Source of the DNA: an uncultured Desulfovibrionaceae bacterium
GTDB lineage: Bacteria; Desulfobacterota; Desulfovibrionia; Desulfovibrionales; Desulfovibrionaceae
Length of the DNA: 6,386 bases
Assembly: GCA_947037905.1 (NCBI GenBank)
Contig: CAMQUX010000081.1
Location: 1-6,386, forward strand
Reading direction: 5' to 3'
Shown here: piece by piece, positions 1 to 5,234 of the stretch
How positions within the stretch are numbered: position 1 is the first letter of the stretch
How the letters are laid out: each line of letters begins with the position of its first letter
Program-made: the position numbers and the translations under genes
The notes under the pieces: model-generated
What the model was told of the DNA's origin: nothing
Databases searched by the model: none
The model's input: only the letters and a program-made list of their open reading frames with translations

Positions 1-1536
1 AGGATCGGTTGTTAATCCGAATATTTCATTGCTTGAATTTTCTTGTACTTGTCCTTCAAGCACAAATATTTTATCGCTAACAAGTTCGATTTGTTCTTTT
101 AATGATTCAGTTTCTTCTGCTGCAAGCTGTATATTGCCTAAATTTTCTGTTAAATGTTCAAGAGTTGTAGCAAAAGCAGAAAAAAGCTCTTCTTGATTTG
201 CTACTTTAGTGTTTAGTGTGAGTATTTGTTCTTCATGTAGCGGTATAGAGTCTAATGTGTCGTCGCTAGTTTGTTGAGTTGTTTCTTCTAGTGCGAGTAC
301 TTTTTCATCAATAAGTGCAAGTTGTTCTTTTAAAGTAGTATTTTCTTCTAAAAGATTTTCTAAATTTTCGCTAAGGCTTGTATTTTTTTCAGTTGCGGCA
401 GATATTTTTTCGACATTACTTTCGATATTTCCTTCAATACTATCAATAGCCATAGTAAAAGAGCTTGCAAGCTCCTCTTGTGCCTCGAGCTTAATCGCAA
501 ATTCTGTTATTTTATCATTGATATTTTTTTGGAAAGATTCGTCAAAAGAAAGTATTTTTTCATCATCATCGCTTGCGTCATCTGCGTTTAGATTGTCTGT
601 AAGTTCAGTGATTTTTGTTTCAATAACGGGTAAAATTTTGGCATTTTCTTGAGCGAGATTTTGCAGTTGATCTTTTAGTGAGTCTATTTTCTCTTCAAAG
701 AGCATAATATGTTCACGCAAATAGTCGTTCTCTCCAGATCCTGTGCCTGAAAGTGAGTTGTTGTTATTAGAAATCTCATCTTCTATTGTTTTGAGTGTCT
801 TTACTAGAGAGTTGATTTGCTCATCGTAGGAATTAAAACGAGCATTTTCAAAAGAATCATTTTTGGTATTTAAAGATGAATTCATATATGTCATTTGATC
901 TGCAATAGAGAGCATATTTTTCTTAGATGAATCCATTTCTTGTTTTAAGTAGAAAATTGCTTTTTTTAGAACATCAAACTCTTTTGGAGTCCCTGTAGTC
1001 TTTGATGGACCCGTTAAAGGATCTTCTAATTTGAGTGGTGCTTTTTTAGCTACAGTGGTATTATTTTGAACTTTGTTTATTACTTCTGCAACTGCAAGTG
1101 TCTCTACATTTATAGTTTCAGCTATATTAGCAGTTTCAGGTGCAGGTGTAATTACATCTGTGCTTTCAGCTACATTAGCAGTTTCAGGTGCAGGTGTAAT
1201 TGCATCTGTGTTTTCAGCTATAGTGGCAGTTTTAGGTGCAGGTGTAATTGCATCTGTGCTTTCAGCTATAGTGGCAGTTTTAGGCACATCTATTATTGCA
1301 TTTGGATCAATATTTATTGCAGTATCTGTAGTTTCAGCTGTAGTTATATCAGTATCAGTATCAGTATCTGTGGCTTCTGCTGCAAGTACATTTTGATTAA
1401 TAAGGTCATCGAGGTCATCATCAATAGCAAGATCTAAGTTATTTTTTCGACTTGCAGGATCGAGATCAATGTCAAGACTTGGGATAACGAAAAGTTCGTC
1501 CCCAGCAGTAGGATTTTCTTGATTTTTTTTGTTCAT
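1..1536 (-). CDS. Acidic coiled-coil protein with N-terminal 16-residue repeats, unknown function (C-terminus cut by window edge)
   Basis: The minus-strand frame stays open for 512 codons from the ATG at 1534-1536 to base 1, so the C-terminus is missing. The start is well supported: a GGAGGT Shine-Dalgarno lies at 1544-1549, 7 bases upstream. No signal peptide or membrane segment is visible. Regions seen: residues 14-50 are Asp/Leu-rich (DLAIDDDLDDL); 60-75 include Thr-Asp repeats; 77-141 are tandem 16-residue units rich in Thr, Ala, Pro (core TDAITPAP); 142-185 form a Pro/Lys linker; from E186 onward the chain is Glu/Lys/Gln/Leu-rich with heptad-like spacing, typical of long coiled coil, broken by an Asn/Ser/Gly linker near 256-270 and an Asp cluster near 318-328. 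Two later segments (about 353-420 and 448-497) resemble each other. I do not recognise the family. A structural, polar or secreted scaffold role is possible, but this is speculation from composition only. Confidence 0.85.
   Translation of the reverse strand, partial: MNKKNQENPTAGDELFVIPSLDIDLDPASRKNNLDLAIDDDLDDLINQNVLAAEATDTDTDTDITTAETTDTAINIDPNAIIDVPKTATIAESTDAITPAPKTATIAENTDAITPAPETANVAESTDVITPAPETANIAETINVETLAVAEVINKVQNNTTVAKKAPLKLEDPLTGPSKTTGTPKEFDVLKKAIFYLKQEMDSSKKNMLSIADQMTYMNSSLNTKNDSFENARFNSYDEQINSLVKTLKTIEDEISNNNNSLSGTGSGENDYLREHIMLFEEKIDSLKDQLQNLAQENAKILPVIETKITELTDNLNADDASDDDEKILSFDESFQKNINDKITEFAIKLEAQEELASSFTMAIDSIEGNIESNVEKISAATEKNTSLSENLENLLEENTTLKEQLALIDEKVLALEETTQQTSDDTLDSIPLHEEQILTLNTKVANQEELFSAFATTLEHLTENLGNIQLAAEETESLKEQIELVSDKIFVLEGQVQENSSNEIFGLTTDP
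1116..1307 (-). repeat. Four tandem 48-bp units coding for 16-residue repeats
   Basis: Units begin at 1116, 1164, 1212 and 1260 (plus coordinates), each 48 bp, opening with tttcagcta. The first three are near-identical; the fourth (1260-1307) matches well in its first half and has diverged in its second. Read on the minus strand they encode units of the form TDAITPAP(K/E)TA(T/N)(I/V)AE(S/N/T). Units 1 and 2 share one version of the middle (ttagcagtttcagg) and units 3 and 4 another (gtggcagttttagg), which suggests stepwise duplication. Because 48 is a multiple of three, copy-number change would alter protein length without breaking the frame. Confidence 0.92.
1348..1371 (-). repeat. Hexamer microsatellite coding for Thr-Asp repeats
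   Basis: Three perfect copies of atcagt (1348-1365) are followed by the variant atctgt. On the minus strand they encode alternating Thr-Asp just ahead of the 16-residue repeats. Six-base units keep the reading frame, so slippage could only lengthen or shorten the Thr-Asp run. Confidence 0.8.
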
Positions 1537-1543
1537 AATTTAC

Positions 1544-1549
1544 ACCTCC
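1544..1549 (-). promoter_or_regulatory. Strong ribosome binding site of the coiled-coil gene
   Basis: On the minus strand GGAGGT sits 7 bases before the ATG at 1536. It is the best Shine-Dalgarno in the window and fixes the start of a protein that has no recognised homologue to align with. Efficient translation is the natural inference. Confidence 0.85.
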
Positions 1550-1564
1550 AAATGATACAAACCC

Positions 1565-1593
1565 ACTATAAAAGTAAAGAGGGTTGTTTGCAA
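1565..1593 (-). promoter_or_regulatory. Candidate sigma70-type promoter of the coiled-coil gene
   Basis: On the minus strand a TTGCAA -35 box (1588-1593) and a TATAGT -10 box (1565-1570) are separated by exactly 17 bases. They match the TTGACA/TATAAT consensus at 4 and 5 of 6 positions. The predicted transcript would start near 1558 and have a leader of roughly 20-25 bases containing the GGAGGT site. The -35 box lies in the loop and inner stem of the upstream terminator hairpin, so the two signals share DNA. This is inferred from consensus only; AT-rich DNA gives chance matches. Confidence 0.4.
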
Positions 1594-1602
1594 CCCTCTT
1601 TA
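1575..1602 (-). terminator. Perfect hairpin, probable terminator of the cytochrome c3 gene
   Basis: Bases 1575-1586 pair perfectly with 1591-1602 (12 bp, including the run GAGGGTTG/CAACCCTC) around a 4-base loop. It begins about 30 bases after the cytochrome stop codon. Read on the minus strand the right arm ends in CTTT and is followed by a broken T-stretch (TTTACTTTTAT), a modest tail. On the plus strand the hairpin is followed by a richer T-tract near 1610-1622, but no plus-strand gene ends there. Some read-through into the coiled-coil gene is possible. Confidence 0.7.
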
Positions 1603-1631
1603 TATAAGATTTTTCTTTTTTTTACAATAGC

Positions 1632-2033
1632 CTATGGTGTATGGCAAGATGCACATTTAGTGCCGGCATTTTTGTTGCCTGCTTTAAATTCTACACGGTG
1701 ACAACCAAGGCAGCTTCTTTTGTCTGGGCTATGGAACGCTGCGTAATAAGAATCTGGTCCTTTACGAGCTGCATAGTTATTATGACAACCGTCTGCATTA
1801 CATGATTTAAATACAGGTTGGCCATTTTCTACAACGTGGTGACATTGAACACAGGCAATATCTTTATGCCCCTTACTGTGCCAAAATTTCACTGAGTCAC
1901 GTTTTGCTTTTTGACCATCTGCTACTTTAAGTACTTTTTCCCCAGTCGGTGCTGGCGGATTTGCAGCATAAAGTGGCAAAGCTGCTGTTAATGCAACTAA
2001 CAAAAATAGGCTAAAAAATAATTTCTTATTCAT
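1632..2033 (-). CDS. Periplasmic tetrahaem cytochrome c3 (class III)
   Basis: This 133-residue protein is a periplasmic electron carrier. In Desulfovibrio the family takes electrons from periplasmic hydrogenases or formate dehydrogenases and passes them to membrane complexes. Residues 1-23 form a Sec signal peptide (MNKK, hydrophobic core, likely cut after LYA at 23). Four haem sites follow: CVQCH at 61-65, CNADGCH (CX4CH) at 78-84, CLGCH at 108-112 and CASCH at 127-131. Candidate distal haem ligands are H52 and H56, H66 directly after the first motif (CHH) and H101 before the third, matching the c3 layout. Differences from the well-known D. vulgaris protein: the fourth site is CX2CH rather than CX4CH, and the first His pair is spaced HSKGH rather than HSTH. 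A Shine-Dalgarno AAGGGGA lies 8 bases upstream. It appears to be a single-gene unit with its own promoter and terminator. The redox partner is not visible here. Confidence 0.95.
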   Translation of the reverse strand: MNKKLFFSLFLLVALTAALPLYAANPPAPTGEKVLKVADGQKAKRDSVKFWHSKGHKDIACVQCHHVVENGQPVFKSCNADGCHNNYAARKGPDSYYAAFHSPDKRSCLGCHRVEFKAGNKNAGTKCASCHTP

Positions 2034-2041
2034 ATCGAGAG

Positions 2042-2048
2042 TCCCCTT
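2042..2048 (-). promoter_or_regulatory. Ribosome binding site of the cytochrome c3 gene
   Basis: On the minus strand AAGGGGA lies 8 bases before the ATG at 2033. It supports that start, which also gives a complete signal peptide. Confidence 0.7.
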
Positions 2049-2078
2049 ACTATAATATAAACATTTACACTTCTATTT

Positions 2079-2107
2079 AGAATAAAGAAGAGTTTATATT
2101 CTGTCAA
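2079..2107 (-). promoter_or_regulatory. Probable sigma70 promoter of the cytochrome c3 gene
   Basis: On the minus strand a perfect TTGACA -35 box (2102-2107) is followed after 17 bases by TATTCT (2079-2084), which matches 4 of 6 positions of the -10 consensus. The predicted transcript starts near 2072, leaving a leader of about 38 bases with the ribosome binding site. I see no clear operator around it. The perfect -35 box and ideal spacing make this the best promoter candidate in the window. Confidence 0.6.
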
Positions 2108-2213
2108 GAGGGTTATAGTACTTTTAATACAAAAAAATAATGCTTTTACAGTATATATAAAATATTATCTATCTCTCTTTAAAAAAAACTCTTGAAAGAC
2201 AAAGTTTATAGAA

Positions 2214-2414
2214 ATGAAATGGATATTTTTTTATTCTAGTTACTTTCATCTTAGTAATAGTATTTATAAGATGATTTTTACTCTACTTTTCTTGTCATGC
2301 ATATTATTTATCGGATATTTTTTGAAAAAAATAAGGGTACAGTTATTATTTTTTAGAAGAATAAAAAAACTCACTATAAAAGAAATATATGTATCTCAAT
2401 TTTTAATGAGATAA
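2214..2414 (+). CDS. Doubtful small hydrophobic ORF (66 codons)
   Basis: An ATG-to-TAA frame on the plus strand encodes a 66-residue peptide. From M20 a hydrophobic segment (IFTLLFLSCILFIGYFL) is followed by basic residues (KKIR, RRIKK), which is the layout of a single-span membrane protein with a cytoplasmic tail. Against it: there is no clear Shine-Dalgarno before 2214, and DNA this rich in T and A by chance encodes Phe, Ile, Leu, Tyr and Lys, so the hydrophobic look is weak evidence. It opposes its neighbours in strand. I do not recognise it; most likely it is either a spurious frame or a lineage-specific small membrane protein. Confidence 0.2.
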   Translation: MKWIFFYSSYFHLSNSIYKMIFTLLFLSCILFIGYFLKKIRVQLLFFRRIKKLTIKEIYVSQFLMR

Positions 2415-2477
2415 TTTTAATTTTTGAGCCGAAAATATAAAAAAGTTCTTTGTAAGAAAATAATTTCTTTAGCATAT

Positions 2478-2498
2478 TTTCTATTTCTATTTCTATTT
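2478..2498. repeat. Short TTTCTA hexamer repeat
   Basis: Three perfect copies of tttcta plus a half copy (2478-2498) lie in non-coding DNA about 115 bases downstream of the glmS stop. It is a simple microsatellite with no visible role. Confidence 0.75.
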
Positions 2499-2613
2499 AG
2501 GGCTTCTTTTCAATATTTCTCTTCAGATTTTTTAAATAGCCTGTTTAGCTCATATATTTATCTAGTATTATCTATTTAATAAATCTATTTCAAATATATA
2601 TGCAGTATTTCGT

Positions 2614-4434
2614 TTATTCCACAGTGACACTTTTTGCAAGATTTCGTGGCTGATCCACATCTTTTCCTAAAGAATCAGCTACCTCATAAGCAAAAAATTG
2701 CAAGGCTGGTAGAATATAAAAACTTGAAAGCGCATCTTTTGCTTTTGGTATAAGCCATGTATCTTCTGTATCAATATCATTTTTATCATTCACAAGCGCA
2801 AGAATTTTTCCGTTTCTTGCTTGCACTTCTAGTATATTCGATTTTGTTTTTGCAAAAAGACTATCTTGCGTTGCAATGGCAAAGGTTGGAAAATCTTTAT
2901 CAATAAGCGCTATGGGTCCATGTTTCATTTCCCCTGCGGCGTACCCTTCTGCATGAATATAAGAAATTTCTTTCAATTTCAAAGCACCTTCTAGTGCGAG
3001 AGGAAAAGATAATCCTCGTCCTAAATAGAAACAACTTTTTGCATGGGCATATTTTTTAGCAAAATGTTTTGCATCAGCATGAAATTTTGGAAGTGCTTCT
3101 TCCAAAGTTTGTGCAATATTTTCTAAATCTGTAATATAATCAGACACTTCTTTTGCAGAAAGTGTATTTTTTCTTTGCCCATAATATAAGGCAAAAAGAA
3201 AAAGAACTACAAGCTGGCTACACATTGCTTTTGTTGAGGCAACGCTCATTTCTGGCCCTGCTTGTGTGTACACGATTCTATCTGCTTCACGCGAAAGGGT
3301 TGAACCTACCACGTTGCAAAGTCCTATGGTTTGAAGATTATTTTCTTTTGCAAGACGCAGCCCTGCTAAAGTATCTGCTGTTTCTCCTGATTGAGAGAGA
3401 GCAAAAACAACTGTTCCTTCTGGTAAAAGTGGCTCTCTGTAGCGAAATTCTGATGCTATTTCTACCTGAACAGGAATTTTGCATAATTTTTCTATAAGAT
3501 GCATGCCCCAAAGTCCTGCATGGTATGATGTTCCACAGGCAACTATTCGTATTTGTTTAGGAATATCGAGTGAGTCCAGTTCTGGAAGAAGCACTTTCAT
3601 ATCTTTACTTATACGTCCTGCTAGGCAGTTATGGATAACTTGCGGCTGTTCATATATTTCTTTTAACATGAAATGTTTATAGCCACTTTTTTGCGCAGCT
3701 TGTAAATCCCAAGTAATGGTTGTAATTTCTTTTGTTATTGCTTTTAAATCAGTTGAGGATAAAACTTCCCATGAGTTACTGCTAAGTTTTGCTATTTCTC
3801 CATCATTTAAAAATACAGCAGAGCGTGTGTAAGGGAGAAAAGCTGGAATATCAGAGGCTAGAAAATATTCCCCTTGACCTACTCCTAAAATGAGCGGGCT
3901 TGATTTACGCACGGCAAATATTTGGTCTGGATAATCTTTATGGATAATAACAACTGCGTATGCACCTTCTACTTCTTGCATGGTGCATTGAAGTGCAGTT
4001 AAGATATCTTTTTTTTCGCTATAGTGAAATGATAACAGGTTTGAGAACACTTCTGTGTCTGTTTCTGATAAAAAGAAATAGCCTTTACTTTTAAGTTTAT
4101 CTCGTAATTGTTCGTAATTTTCAATAATCCCATTATGTACAATTGTGAGTGTTTGTGCGTTATCTGCATGGGGATGTGCGTTTTCTTCTGTTGGTTTTCC
4201 GTGTGTTGCCCAGCGGGTATGTCCTATACCGTACATTGCATTAAAAGAGTGCTGTGTTGCTACTTTTTCTTCTAAATTAGCAAGTTTTCCTGCTGCTTTC
4301 ACAGTGTGGATTTTATTTGCTTGTACAAAAGCTATTCCCGCAGAGTCGTAGCCTCTGTATTCTAGGCAAGAGAGTCCCTCTAAAAGAAGCGGCACAGCTG
4401 GGCGATGTCCTATATATCCAACAATTCCACACAT
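2614..4434 (-). CDS. glmS: Glutamine--fructose-6-phosphate aminotransferase (isomerizing)
   Basis: GlmS makes glucosamine-6-phosphate from fructose-6-phosphate and glutamine in the cytoplasm, the first committed step toward UDP-GlcNAc for peptidoglycan and LPS. The 606-residue length matches the family (E. coli 609). The N-terminal glutaminase domain (about 1-220) begins MCGIVGY, with Cys2 as the nucleophile after Met removal; HTRWATHG (72-79), HNGIIEN (100-106) and the SETDTE acid motif (123-128) form the glutamine site. SIS domain 1 carries ACGTSYHA (299-306), SQSGETADT (347-355) and SVASTKA (397-403). SIS domain 2 carries LGRG (471-474), the LEGALKLKEISYIHAEG stretch (481-497) and KHGP with His505. 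The protein ends in the canonical DQPRNLAKSVTVE. A Shine-Dalgarno AAAAGGA sits 7 bases before the start. It lies 101 bases downstream of rdgB on the same strand, so co-transcription is possible. All expected catalytic residues are present. Confidence 0.98.
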   Translation of the reverse strand: MCGIVGYIGHRPAVPLLLEGLSCLEYRGYDSAGIAFVQANKIHTVKAAGKLANLEEKVATQHSFNAMYGIGHTRWATHGKPTEENAHPHADNAQTLTIVHNGIIENYEQLRDKLKSKGYFFLSETDTEVFSNLLSFHYSEKKDILTALQCTMQEVEGAYAVVIIHKDYPDQIFAVRKSSPLILGVGQGEYFLASDIPAFLPYTRSAVFLNDGEIAKLSSNSWEVLSSTDLKAITKEITTITWDLQAAQKSGYKHFMLKEIYEQPQVIHNCLAGRISKDMKVLLPELDSLDIPKQIRIVACGTSYHAGLWGMHLIEKLCKIPVQVEIASEFRYREPLLPEGTVVFALSQSGETADTLAGLRLAKENNLQTIGLCNVVGSTLSREADRIVYTQAGPEMSVASTKAMCSQLVVLFLFALYYGQRKNTLSAKEVSDYITDLENIAQTLEEALPKFHADAKHFAKKYAHAKSCFYLGRGLSFPLALEGALKLKEISYIHAEGYAAGEMKHGPIALIDKDFPTFAIATQDSLFAKTKSNILEVQARNGKILALVNDKNDIDTEDTWLIPKAKDALSSFYILPALQFFAYEVADSLGKDVDQPRNLAKSVTVE

Positions 4435-4441
4435 AGTCGTA

Positions 4442-4448
4442 TCCTTTT
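4442..4448 (-). promoter_or_regulatory. Ribosome binding site of glmS
   Basis: On the minus strand AAAAGGA lies 7 bases before the glmS ATG. It agrees with the requirement that the protein begin Met-Cys so that Cys becomes the N-terminal catalytic residue. Confidence 0.75.
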
Positions 4449-4457
4449 GATTTTTCT

Positions 4458-4504
4458 AGTGATATTTAGTAATATTAGCGATAGCTAGCAATATGAGTAA
4501 TATT
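4458..4504. repeat. Short direct repeats in the rdgB-glmS gap
   Basis: The 9-mer agtaatatt occurs at 4468-4476 and 4496-4504, with a one-mismatch copy (agtgatatt) at 4458-4466, so the starts are 10 and 28 bases apart. They fall in the 101-base gap directly upstream of glmS, where a regulator site would lie. No strong promoter is visible in the gap. In AT-rich DNA such repeats may be chance. Confidence 0.35.
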
Positions 4505-4535
4505 TAATAATGCTCAATGACACTATTCGTAATGT

Positions 4536-5138
4536 TTATAACGATTTATAAAAACTATCCCATTTGCTGAGAATACTTTTTAGTGCTTTTGCTCTATGGG
4601 AGCGAGTATTTTTTTCATCTGCACTGAGTTCTGCTGCAGTGAGTCCTGTTTTATTATCAATAAAAAGCGGATCATAGCCAAAGCCATTTGCACCTTTTAA
4701 CTCTTCTGCAATTGTTCCTTGCCAGTATTCTTCGGCATGGATATATTTTCCGCACGGGCTGTAAATAACTATACTACAAACAAAGTGTGCTTGCCTTTGT
4801 TCTTTTGCTGTGTCAAAAAGTTCTTTCAAAAGCTTCTTATTATTTTTCTCATCTGTAGCATTTTCACCACTATAGCGAGCAGAATATACTCCTGGTGCGC
4901 CGTTTAGCGCTTGTACGCAGAGTCCAGAATCATCTGCTAGGGCTAAGTGTCCTGTTAGTTCTGCTACTGTTTTTGCTTTTATTAGTGCATTTTCAAGAAA
5001 AGTAGTGCCTGTTTCGGCAATGTCTGCGATATGAGGAAAATCTTCCAATCCCTGCACACTTAGTGTATAGTTTTGAAGTAGGGTTTGGAACTCTTTGATT
5101 TTTCCTTTATTGTGGCTTGCTAAAACGATAATGTTCAT
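4536..5138 (-). CDS. rdgB: RdgB/HAM1-family non-canonical purine NTP pyrophosphatase (dITP/XTP)
   Basis: This cytoplasmic housekeeping enzyme hydrolyses dITP, dXTP and ITP to the monophosphate plus pyrophosphate, keeping deaminated purines out of DNA and RNA. The 200-residue length fits the family (E. coli 197). Motifs seen: the N-terminal nucleotide-binding SHNKGKIKEF (8-17), ETGTTFLENA with the conserved Glu (42-51), LADDSGLCV (67-75) with the Asp pair 69-70 expected to bind the metal and act in catalysis, GAPGVYSARYSG (80-91), GFGYDPLF (152-159) for base recognition and SHRAKAL (180-186). The start is the only ATG that keeps the conserved N-terminal strand; its Shine-Dalgarno is weak (AAGAA). 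It is followed on the same strand by glmS and is divergent from rimO. Nothing essential appears missing. Confidence 0.97.
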   Translation of the reverse strand: MNIIVLASHNKGKIKEFQTLLQNYTLSVQGLEDFPHIADIAETGTTFLENALIKAKTVAELTGHLALADDSGLCVQALNGAPGVYSARYSGENATDEKNNKKLLKELFDTAKEQRQAHFVCSIVIYSPCGKYIHAEEYWQGTIAEELKGANGFGYDPLFIDNKTGLTAAELSADEKNTRSHRAKALKSILSKWDSFYKSL

Positions 5139-5234
5139 AATAACTATGTTCTTAACAATATTTTATTTTTCTTGCAAGTTTGTTCTGTTTTCTTATTTTT
5201 TTGTTTTGTACAAGATATTTTTTTATGAGGGTTT
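5139..5234. promoter_or_regulatory. Divergent rdgB/rimO intergenic region
   Basis: This 96-base AT-rich gap must contain the promoters for both rdgB (minus) and rimO (plus). The palindrome CTTGCAAG at 5171-5178 supplies a TTGCAA that could serve as a -35 box in either direction: on the plus strand it is followed after 16 bases by TATTTT, and on the minus strand after 17 bases by TAAGAA. Both -10 matches are weak. A second palindrome, TTGTACAA, lies at 5206-5213 close to rimO. These are candidate sites only. Confidence 0.35.

Larger units (their letters stand above)
2108..2613. other. AT-rich intergenic stretch between cytochrome c3 and glmS
   Basis: About 500 bases upstream of the cytochrome promoter and downstream of the glmS stop, composed overwhelmingly of A and T. 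It contains no conserved coding sequence that I can recognise, no tRNA and no convincing GC-rich terminator. The only contents are a doubtful 66-codon ORF (2214-2414), a short hexamer repeat (2478-2498) and a weak AT-only hairpin (2446-2458). It may be a decayed gene remnant, since a spacer this long is unusual compared with the roughly 100-base gaps elsewhere in the window. Confidence 0.7.

Noticed and set aside
1116..1307. CRISPR-like array
   Set aside because: The 48-bp units are contiguous with no unique spacers and they are in frame within a long coding sequence.
1066..1437. Two overlapping plus-strand frames of 107 and 123 codons across the repeat region
   Set aside because: They are antisense to the 48-bp repeat array; their repetitive Cys/Ser or Val/Ser/Ala composition is the mirror of the repeats, and the minus-strand frame is longer with a strong ribosome binding site.
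1519..1701. Plus-strand 60-codon ORF
   Set aside because: It spans the terminator and the 3' end of the cytochrome gene in antisense and has no ribosome binding site or recognisable features.
2446..2458. Hairpin TTCTT-TGT-AAGAA as a glmS terminator
   Set aside because: On the minus strand it is followed by six T residues, but the stem is only 5 bp with one G-C pair and lies about 155 bases past the stop, so I cannot support it.
3153..3682. Plus-strand ORFs inside glmS
   Set aside because: They are antisense shadows of a fully conserved glmS coding sequence.
4435..4535. glmS ribozyme or other riboswitch upstream of glmS
   Set aside because: The gap is only about 100 bases, very AT-rich, and shows none of the paired elements of that ribozyme, which is mainly a Gram-positive feature.
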